A model generated the notes under the pieces. That model was not told where the DNA came from. It was given only the letters and a program-made list of their open reading frames with translations, and did not search any database. From Flavobacterium defluvii (GTDB lineage Bacteria > Bacteroidota > Bacteroidia > Flavobacteriales > Flavobacteriaceae), in assembly GCF_900129555.1 (NCBI RefSeq), contig NZ_FQWC01000001.1, positions 124,001 through 188,000 on the forward strand: a stretch of 64,000 bases of DNA, given 5' to 3'. Below are positions 28,113-36,261 of the stretch, piece after piece. Both the position numbers and the translations under genes were made by a program. Position 1 is the stretch's first letter. Each line of letters opens with the position of its first letter.

Positions 28113-28156
28113 ATGATTTTTATCATGTATTCCTCAGAAATATAGGCTGATCTTTG
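28113..28156 (+). promoter_or_regulatory. FNR/Crp-like operator and promoter of second yceI
   Basis: The same 14-bp dyad ATGAT-TTTT-ATCAT occurs at 28113-28126, again 22 bp before a -7-like box (GATCTTTG, 28149-28156), followed by the shared GATACAAG. The box departs from TAnnTTTG at its first base, which would suit an activator-dependent promoter. Confidence 0.65.
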
Positions 28157-28239
28157 ATACAAGTTAAACAAATAACATTTAGTACTAAAATAAAAACGGC
28201 CATTTGTTAACTTATTTTTTACAATAAAAAACTGATAAA

Positions 28240-28809
28240 ATGAAAACGAATACATTAAAATTATTTGCATTTGTAATTGCACTTTTCGGAGTTACTTCAT
28301 TTGCTACAGCACAAAAAACATACTCTTTAGATGGCAAATCTGCTTTTTCGGTTGCAGGTACTTCAACACTGCATGATTGGGAGATGAAGTCATCATCAGG
28401 AACAGGAACATCAAACTTAACAATAGTAAATTCTAAACTAACAGAAATTGAATCTTTATCAATAAATCTTATTGCAGAAAGTATTAAAAGCGAGAAAAAA
28501 AGCATGGATAAAGTTGCCTACGAAGCTTTAAAAACAGATAAAAACAAAAACATTAAATACGTTTTAAAATCTGCTGAAAAAATTAATGAAACTACGTGGG
28601 AATTAACCGGTACTTACACGATTGCAGGAGTGAGCAAAGTATATAAAACGACCGTAAAAACAACTGTTACAAAAGACGGATTGAACATGCAGGGATCTAA
28701 CAAAATTACTTTTACAGAATTCGGAATGAAAGCTCCAACTGCCATGCTTGGAACCATTAAAACAGGACAGGAGTTAACGATAAAATTCAATTTAAACTTT
28801 AATTTATAA
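28240..28809 (+). CDS. YceI family protein, copy 2
   Basis: This 189-residue secreted YceI protein has a signal peptide (about residues 1-24, FATAQ) and the core motifs SAFSVAGTSTLHDWEM, SMDKVAYEALKTDKN, WELTGTYTIAGVSK and KIKFN-like terminal strand. It is clearly paralogous to the gene at 27410, and the duplication includes the promoter region. It is followed 5 bp later by a barrel-protein gene on the same strand, so the two are probably cotranscribed. Confidence 0.88.
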   Translation: MKTNTLKLFAFVIALFGVTSFATAQKTYSLDGKSAFSVAGTSTLHDWEMKSSSGTGTSNLTIVNSKLTEIESLSINLIAESIKSEKKSMDKVAYEALKTDKNKNIKYVLKSAEKINETTWELTGTYTIAGVSKVYKTTVKTTVTKDGLNMQGSNKITFTEFGMKAPTAMLGTIKTGQELTIKFNLNFNL

Positions 28810-28814
28810 ACGCC

Positions 28815-30266
28815 ATGAAAAGAATATATGTATTATGTGTTACATTAATAAGTACACTTGCTGTTGAGGCTCAGGTAAGTTTTGGAAACATGCAAAACCA
28901 AATCTCTAGAGGAAAAGACGGTATCAACGTTTTCGACGTACAAAAAGACACTAGAGAGTTTAAAGGTCTTAGTATTGACCTTGGTGGTGCTTTCAACATG
29001 GATTTCCAGGCAACAAATTCATTCAATGACCAACCTAATAACATTACGACTACAGCTACTACAGCTACCGGGACTACCACTAGATCAATTACAGGATATC
29101 GTTTAATGAATACTGAGAACAATTTTACTCTTCCGGCTGCTGATATGTATATTGGTGCCCAATTGTTTGACGGAGTTAGAGTAAATTTAGATGTTTATTT
29201 AGCTTCAAGACATCACAATGATTCTTATGTAAAAGGCGGATACTTACAAATTGACAAGTTAGACTTTATCAAAAAAGACTTTTTGGCTGATGTAATGAAA
29301 TATGCTACCATTAAAATTGGGCAAATGGAGAACAATTTTGGTGATGCTCATTTTAGAGGTTCTGATAATGGTAACACAATCAAAAATGCATTTGTTGGAA
29401 ACAACATCATGTATTCTTTCACTACAGAGATGGGTATGGAGGTTTACTACAACAGAAGTGGATGGGTAAGCATGTTAGGGGTTACAAACGGTAATTTAAA
29501 TCAAAGTAATGAACAAGTTTTTTATACTACTGGACCTAACACAAACACAACACATAGTCCTTCAATCTTAGCTAAACTTGGTTATGATAAACAGCTTAAT
29601 GAAGATTTAAGAGTAAGATTAACTGGTTCATATTACCATAATGCAAATCTTGGTAATGCAAACATATATGCTGCTAACAGATCAGGATTTGGTTATTGGG
29701 GTATATTAAATAATAACGCTTATAAAAATACGATTACTAAGACAGATGCTAATGGTGCTGTTATTTCTACAACTACTACTGATGTTGCTACTAGTTTCAG
29801 TAAAACTTCTACTCCAGAGGCTACGTTCAATCCTAATTTCAAAAATTGGGCTACTACATACATGATTAACCCTTTTGTAAAATATAAAGGACTTGAATTC
29901 TTTGGAACTATAGAATTAGCTTCAGGAGGAGATAAAGCTGGTACTGATGACAAACGTACTGCTAATCAATACGCTTCAGAGCTTATTTACAGATTTGGAA
30001 AAACAGAACAATTCTATCTTGGAGGCAAATACAATACAGTATCTGGAAAATTATCTAATGCGGATGCTAAAAAGGTTACCGTTGATAAATTTGAAGCAAG
30101 CGCTGGCTGGTTTATGACTAAAAACATTTTAGCTAAATTAAACTACGTTAATCAAAACTATAAAGATTACTCACAATTTACAGGAGATCCTGCTACCGGA
30201 AACCCAAACAACTTTTATGGTGGTAAATTCAATGGTTTAGTATTCGAAGCAACAATTGCATTCTAA
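28815..30266 (+). CDS. Outer-membrane porin-like barrel
   Basis: This 483-residue secreted protein has a signal peptide (about residues 1-19, EAQ). The body is built of amphipathic strands with aromatic ends, ending FNGLVFEATIAF with a terminal Phe, as usual for outer-membrane barrels. Segments such as YATIKIGQMENNFGDAHFRG resemble phosphate-selective or OprO-like porins of Bacteroidetes, but the substrate is not readable. It lies between YceI genes in an apparent operon, which suggests a shared envelope or lipid-related role. Confidence 0.75.
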   Translation: MKRIYVLCVTLISTLAVEAQVSFGNMQNQISRGKDGINVFDVQKDTREFKGLSIDLGGAFNMDFQATNSFNDQPNNITTTATTATGTTTRSITGYRLMNTENNFTLPAADMYIGAQLFDGVRVNLDVYLASRHHNDSYVKGGYLQIDKLDFIKKDFLADVMKYATIKIGQMENNFGDAHFRGSDNGNTIKNAFVGNNIMYSFTTEMGMEVYYNRSGWVSMLGVTNGNLNQSNEQVFYTTGPNTNTTHSPSILAKLGYDKQLNEDLRVRLTGSYYHNANLGNANIYAANRSGFGYWGILNNNAYKNTITKTDANGAVISTTTTDVATSFSKTSTPEATFNPNFKNWATTYMINPFVKYKGLEFFGTIELASGGDKAGTDDKRTANQYASELIYRFGKTEQFYLGGKYNTVSGKLSNADAKKVTVDKFEASAGWFMTKNILAKLNYVNQNYKDYSQFTGDPATGNPNNFYGGKFNGLVFEATIAF

Positions 30267-30275
30267 TATAAAAAA

Positions 30276-30827
30276 ATGAAAACTAGATTTCAAATAGTAA
30301 TTACGGGTTTAGCAGCTTTCTTTTTCTTAGGAAGTGCTAAACCCACTTTTTTAACAGAAGATGCAGCCGTAGTTATACATAAAATTAGAATAGAAATTAC
30401 AGGAGCATCAACTGTTGGCAAATACAATTGCTCTAATACTTTTTCTATAAAAGATACAGTTCATATAAATTCGGATAAAAAAAATGCTTTTAATACCGAA
30501 ATCAAAATGTCAAATTTTGATTGTGGTAATAAAATAATGACCAAAGATTTACAGGGAACTGTAAAAGTGAAACAATTTCCAAACAGCAAAGTTTGTATTA
30601 CAGATGTAAAGCCAAACGGAAAAAATTACAAGTGCAGATTAAATTTTTACATTACAGATAAAACACTAAAATACAAAGACTTCATTCTGTACAATTCTGA
30701 TGATAAAATTAATGGAACTTTAAATTTAAAATTTTCTGATATTGACTTAGAGCCGCCTGTAAAAATGGCCGGATTAATTAAAGTAAAAGATGATATTGTA
30801 ATTAACTTCAGCCTTTATAAAAACTAA
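30276..30827 (+). CDS. YceI-like protein, divergent third copy
   Basis: This 183-residue secreted protein has a signal peptide and a YceI-type strand pattern ending LEPPVKMAGLIKVKDDIVINFSL, which aligns with the ends of the two upstream YceI proteins. The core is diverged: the HDW motif is replaced by GASTVGKYNCSNTF. The mature part has four cysteines in two possible pairs (NCSN, DCGN, VCIT, KCRL). It begins 9 bp after the porin gene ends, so it closes the operon. Confidence 0.75.
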   Translation: MKTRFQIVITGLAAFFFLGSAKPTFLTEDAAVVIHKIRIEITGASTVGKYNCSNTFSIKDTVHINSDKKNAFNTEIKMSNFDCGNKIMTKDLQGTVKVKQFPNSKVCITDVKPNGKNYKCRLNFYITDKTLKYKDFILYNSDDKINGTLNLKFSDIDLEPPVKMAGLIKVKDDIVINFSLYKN

Positions 30828-30887
30828 AAACTTACTTCTAAAATTTTTCAAAAAAAAAATTCTTCAACTTTTCAAAAACTGAAAAAT

Positions 30888-30903
30888 TTGGCACAAGAAT
30901 TGT
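30888..30903 (+). promoter_or_regulatory. Possible sigma-54 promoter
   Basis: TTGGCAC-N5-TTGT (30888-30903) fits the -24/-12 pattern TGGCAC-N5-TTGC except for the last base. It lies about 115 bp before the ATG of the LEA-like lipoprotein. It could be chance. Confidence 0.4.
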
Positions 30904-31017
30904 CTTGCACTCAAAAGAAAAATAATCTTACAAAGCGCGCCATAATTTTAAAATTTGTATTTTTATTATTCCACTTTATAACCTTTTAAATTTTATAACC
31001 TAAAAAGACAATTTATT

Positions 31018-31413
31018 ATGAAAAAACATTTTTTAAGTTTAGCTGTTGTTGCAATGTTGGGATTCGCTGTTCAGTCATGCGACAAAAAAGAAACTAAACC
31101 AGAAGAAAACTTAACTCTTGGAAACAGAGTCGACTCTTTGACAACAGATATTGAAGAAGTAAAAGACAGCGCTGTAAGTAAAGCCGAAAGCGCCGCAGCA
31201 AAAGCAAAAGACGCTACAGAAACTGCTGTTCAGGATGTAAAAGACGGAACTAAAAAAGCAGCTAATGATGTTGAAAATGCAGCAAAGAAAACAGCTAATG
31301 ATGTAAAAGATGCTACTAAAAAAGGCGCAGAAAAAGTTGAAAATGCTGCTAAAGCTGCTAAAGACGGAACAGTGAAAACTGCTAAAGATGTAAATGAAGC
31401 TTTGAAAAAATAA
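31018..31413 (+). CDS. LEA-like repeat lipoprotein
   Basis: This 131-residue lipoprotein has a signal peptide ending FAVQSC (lipidated Cys near residue 21). The rest is an Ala/Lys/Asp/Glu-rich amphipathic helix of repeated 11-residue-type units such as KDGTKKAANDVENAAKK. This pattern resembles late-embryogenesis-abundant and YtxH/apolipophorin-like desiccation or envelope-stress proteins. No enzyme motif is present. It stands alone between a possible sigma-54 promoter and a terminator. Confidence 0.7.
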   Translation: MKKHFLSLAVVAMLGFAVQSCDKKETKPEENLTLGNRVDSLTTDIEEVKDSAVSKAESAAAKAKDATETAVQDVKDGTKKAANDVENAAKKTANDVKDATKKGAEKVENAAKAAKDGTVKTAKDVNEALKK

Positions 31414-31438
31414 TTTTCAAATTAAAACTAAAAACTGG

Positions 31439-31468
31439 AAGCCATTCGTTTAAACGAGTGGCTTTTTT
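31439..31468 (+). terminator. Terminator of the LEA-like gene
   Basis: AAGCCATTCGTTT and AAACGAGTGGCTT pair with one G-T step and are followed by a run of T. Confidence 0.85.
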
Positions 31469-31497
31469 ATGCAAAATACTCAGCGGATATTTTTTTG

Positions 31498-31505
31498 TAT
31501 TTTTG
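31498..31505 (+). promoter_or_regulatory. -7 box for the O-methyltransferase
   Basis: TATTTTTG matches TAnnTTTG and lies 23 bp before the ATG at 31529. This supports that start over the longer frame beginning at 31469. Confidence 0.6.
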
Positions 31506-31528
31506 CAGTAAATTACAACAACTACAAG

Positions 31529-32170
31529 ATGCATTTTATATCACAAGAATTAGAAGATTATATCGAGCAGCATTCTGAAAACGAACCAGAATTGCTGGCG
31601 AAACTCAATAAAGAAACCTACCAGAAAATACTTTTACCAAGAATGCTTAGCGGACATTTCCAGGGCCGCGTTTTAAGTATGCTTTCAAAATTAATTCGTC
31701 CGGTAAATATTCTCGAAATCGGAACTTATACGGGTTATGCTGCTCTTTGTTTATGCGAAGGAATGCAGGAAAAAGGACAGTTACATACGATTGATATTAA
31801 AGAGGAATTAGTTGATTTTCAGAGAAAATATTTTGACGCATCGCCTTGGGGAAAACAGATTTTTCAGCATTTAGGTGAAGCAATCGATATTATCCCAACT
31901 ATAGATGTAAAATTTGATTTGGTATTTATTGATGCAGATAAGGAAAATTACCTCAATTACTGGGAAATGATCGTCCCAAAGATGAATAAAGGCGGAATTA
32001 TTTTATCTGATAATGTTTTGTGGAGCGGAAAAATCCTTGAACCAGTTCATCCCAATGACATTAGCACAAAGGTACTTTTAGAATACAATCAGCTTTTAAA
32101 AGATGATCCGCGCGTTGAAACCGTTTTACTGCCTATTCGTGATGGATTGACTGTCAGCAGAGTATTGTAA
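31529..32170 (+). CDS. SAM-dependent O-methyltransferase (class I, COMT type)
   Basis: This 213-residue cytoplasmic methyltransferase of the caffeoyl-CoA/catechol O-methyltransferase family has the motif I SAM loop LEIGTYTGYAALCL, a FIDADKENYLNY divalent-metal and substrate motif, and LSDNVLWSGKI. The frame extends upstream to 31469, but the promoter box lies inside that extension, so the ATG at 31529 (MHFISQELEDY) is preferred. The substrate is unknown. Confidence 0.9.
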   Translation: MHFISQELEDYIEQHSENEPELLAKLNKETYQKILLPRMLSGHFQGRVLSMLSKLIRPVNILEIGTYTGYAALCLCEGMQEKGQLHTIDIKEELVDFQRKYFDASPWGKQIFQHLGEAIDIIPTIDVKFDLVFIDADKENYLNYWEMIVPKMNKGGIILSDNVLWSGKILEPVHPNDISTKVLLEYNQLLKDDPRVETVLLPIRDGLTVSRVL

Positions 32171-32181
32171 AATAAAAAAAT

Positions 32182-32319
32182 CAATTGCCTTCAGCTTTAG
32201 CTGGAGAAACATAATTTAAAAAATCATCAAGGGCTTTAGTCAAATTAAACACTCGTAGATAATTTGACTAAAGTCCTTCTTTAGTTCTATTTACCTCCAG
32301 CTAAAGCTGGAGGCAATTG
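32182..32319. repeat. Nested inverted repeat between convergent genes
   Basis: The outer arms 32182-32206 and 32295-32319 match at 24 of 25 positions. The inner arms 32231-32247 and 32260-32276 match at 16 of 17. The outer arm itself contains AGCTTTAGCT, a small palindrome. No ORF is present. This is a compact REP/MITE-like element between the O-methyltransferase and PAP2 genes. Confidence 0.85.
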
Positions 32320-32425
32320 AATAATATAATTTTGAGATGAAATAAGCACTAAGCAATTAAGGTTCTAAGTTTTCTCAAATAAAACTTAGAACCTTAGTAT
32401 CTTAAAATCTCAGTACCTAAAAAAA

Positions 32426-32989
32426 TTATCCTGGAAAATATTGAGGTTTTAATCTTCTGTAAGCTAAGAAGATTAGGAAACCAAAAAGTGCCCCAAAGAA
32501 ATATCCTGCAAGAATATCTCCCGGATAATGCAATCCTAAATAAATTCGGCTGTAAGCGAAAATTAAAGGCCATAAAAACAATAAGCCAAAATATTTGAAA
32601 TGACGTTTTAAAACCAAATATAAAAACGTTGCAACAGCCATTGTATTTGCAGCATGTCCGGAAAAGAAACTAAAAGATTTTCTAACCTGAACAATTCTGA
32701 TAATCGAACTTAAATCAGGGTTGTTACAAGGTCTTAAACGCTGAAAAGTATGTTTAAATAAATTACAGGTCTGATCTGTAAAAGCAATTAAAACCGCTAT
32801 AAAAAGCAGTAAATATAAGGTTTGTTTTGCTCCTATTTTTTTATAAATAAGATAGAACAATAGTAAAAAGAATGGTGTCCAATACAACTGATTTGTAATA
32901 ATCAGCCAGAATTTGTCGTATGTTTCAGAACCTAATCCATTTAAATATACCAATAAATTGATATCTAATTTTTCTATTTTTTCAAGCAT
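32426..32989 (-). CDS. PAP2-family membrane phosphatase
   Basis: This 187-residue integral membrane protein has five or six membrane segments and the three PAP2 phosphatase motifs: K-x6-RP (KHTFQRLRP), the SGH motif (FFSGHAANT) and SR-x5-H-x3-D (SRIYLGLHYPGD). It probably dephosphorylates a lipid diphosphate such as undecaprenyl diphosphate or a phosphatidic-acid-type lipid in the periplasm. It starts 1 bp after the TatA-type gene ends. Confidence 0.9.
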   Translation of the reverse strand: MLEKIEKLDINLLVYLNGLGSETYDKFWLIITNQLYWTPFFLLLFYLIYKKIGAKQTLYLLLFIAVLIAFTDQTCNLFKHTFQRLRPCNNPDLSSIIRIVQVRKSFSFFSGHAANTMAVATFLYLVLKRHFKYFGLLFLWPLIFAYSRIYLGLHYPGDILAGYFFGALFGFLIFLAYRRLKPQYFPG

Positions 32990-32990
32990 A

Positions 32991-33344
32991 TTATCTTTGG
33001 CGTTTTATAGGTCCCGAAAGTGATTCTATGTCTTCTTTCACTTTATCTATTTCAGCTGTTGTATCGCTAATATCAAGTAAATTATTAGTATCTCCTAATA
33101 AATTCGATTTTGCATTTTCAATTTCAGCATTGATATTTCCTGTTAAGTTATTCAAAGATCTGGCATCAAGACCATTGGCTTCTGCTCCTTTTTGAATTTC
33201 ACTTTTAATATCGTTAGTTGCGTTTTTTAGCTGAGCCATAGCTTTCCCCATTGTACGGGCAATTTCCGGAACTTTATCTGAACCAAAAAGCATTAGTACT
33301 ATAAACAGTATGAAAACTAATTCTCCTCCTCCTATACCAAACAT
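32991..33344 (-). CDS. tatA: Twin-arginine translocase TatA/TatB-type subunit
   Basis: This 117-residue protein has one N-terminal membrane helix (about residues 5-20, GGELVFILFIVLMLFG) and a following amphipathic helix with the SDKVPEIARTMGKAMAQLK pattern typical of TatA/E. It would form the protein-conducting complex with TatC for export of folded proteins. The C-terminal tail is longer than in small TatA proteins and predicted helical, so a TatB-like role is possible. tatC is not in the window. Confidence 0.85.
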   Translation of the reverse strand: MFGIGGGELVFILFIVLMLFGSDKVPEIARTMGKAMAQLKNATNDIKSEIQKGAEANGLDARSLNNLTGNINAEIENAKSNLLGDTNNLLDISDTTAEIDKVKEDIESLSGPIKRQR

Positions 33345-33412
33345 ATCTTTTATTTTTGTTGTGCCACAAAGATATTAAATTTTGAAGCGCACAGTTTTAA
33401 AATTTACTTAAA

Positions 33413-33440
33413 AAAAAAGACTCTTTTCAGAGTCTTTTTT
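33413..33440. terminator. Terminator of the M1 peptidase gene
   Basis: Arms 33413-33424 and 33429-33440 form a perfect 12-bp stem around TTTC, with an A-run and T-run on the two sides. Confidence 0.88.
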
Positions 33441-33449
33441 GGTTTATTA

Positions 33450-35687
33450 TTAGTCAAATTTTGATTTTTGCTCAACCTTTGGCCATGCATTATTTGTTAC
33501 ATCGATATCTGCTGTAAGCAATTTTGGATCGATCTGGATACTTTTTATGGCTTTTGTAGTTGCATAAACTTTCTTAGCCGTGTCATTACTTTTTCTCCAG
33601 ATCTGAGCAGGATATTGATAATTATCTTTTGTTCCGTCTTCATAAGTAATCTCAACAAGAATTGGCATAATCATTCCGCCTGGTTTGTTGAACTCTACTT
33701 CGTAGAAATATTTAGGAGATTTGATGCTTGCTTTTTCTTCTGCAGTAAAAGTCTGGTCAACATAATCAGCCAATGGTTTTACCTCTTCTAGCTTTAAGGC
33801 TTTTTTGTTTGAAGCATTAACTTCTGGATTATCTCCTGAAACTAAGTAAACAAAAGGACCTTTATCAAATCCAAAACGCCCTTTTCTCACCTTCACATCT
33901 TTAATATCTGCGGTTGGAGTTTCAGAAACATAGTATTGTTTTACATCTTTAATTCCGATATCCACAAAATCAGTTGAATAAAACCATCCTCTCCAGAACC
34001 AGTCTAAATCTACAGCAGATGCATCTTCCATAGTTCTAAAGAAATCCTCAGGAGTCGGGTGTTTAAATTTCCATCTGTTAGCATATGTTTTAAATGCATA
34101 ATCAAACAATTCTCTTCCCATAACTACTTCTCTTAAAATATTAAGACCTGTAGCAGGTTTTCCGTAAGCATTATTTCCAAATTGGTGAATCGTTTCTGAG
34201 TTAGACATAATTGGTTCTAAGAACTTTTGATCTCCGCTCATGTAAGGAACAATATTTTTTGCAGGTCCGCGTCTTGATGGGAAAGTCGAATCCCACTCCT
34301 GCTCTGCTAAATATTCTAAAAATGAATTCAAACCTTCATCCATCCATGTCCATTGACGCTCATCAGAGTTTACAATCATCGGGAAGAAAGTGTGTCCAAC
34401 TTCGTGAATAACAACACCAATCATTCCGTTTTTAACTTCTTTTGTCGTTACACCGTTTTCATCCGGACGACCAAAATTCCAACAAATCATTGGGTATTCC
34501 ATACCTTGATCTTCTGCAGAAACAGAAACAGCTTTTGGATAAGGATAATCAAAAGTATGAGATGAATAACTTTTTAAAGTATGCGCTACAACCAATGTAG
34601 AAGTCTCACCCCAAAGTGGGTTTGCCTCTTTTGGATAAACAGATTCTGCCATAACCGTTCTGTTTCCAATTTTTACAGCCATTGCATCGTAAATGAATTT
34701 TCTTGAAGAAGCAATTCCGAAATCACGAACATTTTTTGCACTGAATTTCCATGTTTTTTTCTTTTCAGAAAAACCTTTTTCAGCTGCTTCAGCTTCTGCC
34801 TGAGTTACAATTACAACCGGTTTGTCAAATGATTTTTGAGCTTGTTCGTAACGTTTAACTTGTTCTGCAGTAAAAACTTCGCTTCTGTTTGTTAATTCTC
34901 CTGTTGCATCAATTACGTGATCTGCAGGAACTGTAATACTTACGTCGAAGTTTCCGAAAGGAAGAGCAAACTCTCCACTTCCCCAAAACTGCATATTCTG
35001 CCATCCTTCAACATCATTATAAACTGCCATTCTTGGATAAAACTGAGCAATTACATATAATTTATTACCGTCTTTTTCGAATAGTTCATAACCAGAACGT
35101 CCGCCTTCTTTTCTGTAATTATTGATGTTATACCACCATTTTACAGAAAAAGAGATTTTTTCTCCCGGTTTTAAAGGTGATGCCAGATTGATACGCATCA
35201 TTGTTTCGTTGATCGTATATGACATCGGATTTCCTTTAGCATCTTTTACCTGTTCAATATTAAAACCACGTTCTAAATCTTTTTTCAGATATTTAGTTGA
35301 AAAACCTTCAAGCGGTAACACCTGATTGATTTTTTCTCCTTCAGCTAAAGAAGTCTGTCCGTTTGCTTTAGCTTGATTTTGGTCCAGCTGAACCCATAAA
35401 TATTCTAGAGTATCTGGCGAATTGTTAGAATAAGTAATAGTTTCAAAACCACTTAATTTTGAATTTTTATCATCTAATTCAACATCAATTTTGTAATCAG
35501 CCTGCTGCTGGTAATAAGCAGGTCCCGGTGCTCCAGATGCAGTACGAAACATGTTTGGTGTTGCCAGCAAATCGTACATCTGGCTAAACTTATTTGTATC
35601 GTATTTTCCTTGCTGTTTTGGTTCAGCAGCTTTTTCCTGAGCAACTAACATTGCTGGAAAAATTAGTAAAAATGAAAGCTTTTTCAT
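33450..35687 (-). CDS. M1-family zinc metallopeptidase
   Basis: This 745-residue secreted peptidase has a signal peptide (about residues 1-16). The N-terminal beta domain is followed by the gluzincin catalytic domain with HEVGH at 428-432 and the third zinc ligand Glu451 (WMDEGLNSF), exactly the HExxH-x18-E spacing. The usual GxMEN exopeptidase motif appears as QGMEYP. It is an aminopeptidase-like enzyme, probably periplasmic or surface-located. It follows the DUF6702 gene by 67 bp on the same strand. Confidence 0.92.
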   Translation of the reverse strand: MKKLSFLLIFPAMLVAQEKAAEPKQQGKYDTNKFSQMYDLLATPNMFRTASGAPGPAYYQQQADYKIDVELDDKNSKLSGFETITYSNNSPDTLEYLWVQLDQNQAKANGQTSLAEGEKINQVLPLEGFSTKYLKKDLERGFNIEQVKDAKGNPMSYTINETMMRINLASPLKPGEKISFSVKWWYNINNYRKEGGRSGYELFEKDGNKLYVIAQFYPRMAVYNDVEGWQNMQFWGSGEFALPFGNFDVSITVPADHVIDATGELTNRSEVFTAEQVKRYEQAQKSFDKPVVIVTQAEAEAAEKGFSEKKKTWKFSAKNVRDFGIASSRKFIYDAMAVKIGNRTVMAESVYPKEANPLWGETSTLVVAHTLKSYSSHTFDYPYPKAVSVSAEDQGMEYPMICWNFGRPDENGVTTKEVKNGMIGVVIHEVGHTFFPMIVNSDERQWTWMDEGLNSFLEYLAEQEWDSTFPSRRGPAKNIVPYMSGDQKFLEPIMSNSETIHQFGNNAYGKPATGLNILREVVMGRELFDYAFKTYANRWKFKHPTPEDFFRTMEDASAVDLDWFWRGWFYSTDFVDIGIKDVKQYYVSETPTADIKDVKVRKGRFGFDKGPFVYLVSGDNPEVNASNKKALKLEEVKPLADYVDQTFTAEEKASIKSPKYFYEVEFNKPGGMIMPILVEITYEDGTKDNYQYPAQIWRKSNDTAKKVYATTKAIKSIQIDPKLLTADIDVTNNAWPKVEQKSKFD

Positions 35688-35754
35688 AAAAGTTTAATGG
35701 TAATTTTTGTCAGGCTGTGAAAATAACAATTAAAATATTAATTTAACTTATTAA

Positions 35755-36261
35755 TTAATACTTTAACAATTCTTTCCTTGAAGATTCTGTAAAGAGAACA
35801 CTTCTTTTAGTGCCAAATGCTGAAATATGTGTAATATTTTGCTGTTCAGAACTCCAATCTACGAGTATAGTGTTTGAAATTTCAATAGTTTTAAATTTTT
35901 CAATATCCTTAATTCTCGAATAACAGATTAAAACATCACCGCTTTCTACTTCTTTTGACAAAAAAGTAATAGGTTTTGATTGCCCGTTTATTTTAATAGA
36001 GAAATTTTCAGCCAGATATTTCTTTAGCAGCTCAACATCTGCCGGAGTTTCTTTTTCTGTTCCTACAAAAGTTTTTTTATGGTATTTTTTCTCCATTGCA
36101 TTATTCAAATCATCTACAAAAATGCGGGATGTAATTTGAATCATTTTTTTATCTGCGGCATAATCTACCTGAAAAACGCCCACATAAAATTTATGAAATG
36201 CAAATGAAGAAAGCGATAAGAATAATATCCCAATTAAAGGATAAATGAATATTTTTTTCAT
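35755..36261 (-). CDS. DUF6702 family protein
   Basis: This 168-residue protein has an N-terminal hydrophobic signal or anchor (about residues 5-21) and the HKFYVGVFQVDYAADKKMIQIT start characteristic of a Bacteroidetes family of unknown function (DUF6702). Its ATG overlaps the stop of the upstream gene by one base (TAATG), so it is coupled to it. It sits between the three carboxypeptidase-regulatory-like genes and the M1 peptidase, an arrangement that may be functional. Confidence 0.8.
   Translation of the reverse strand: MKKIFIYPLIGILFLSLSSFAFHKFYVGVFQVDYAADKKMIQITSRIFVDDLNNAMEKKYHKKTFVGTEKETPADVELLKKYLAENFSIKINGQSKPITFLSKEVESGDVLICYSRIKDIEKFKTIEISNTILVDWSSEQQNITHISAFGTKRSVLFTESSRKELLKY

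Noticed and set aside
30888..30922. Second sigma-54 reading using the TTGC at 30906
   Set aside because: The spacing from TGGCAC would be about four bases too long for the -24/-12 arrangement.
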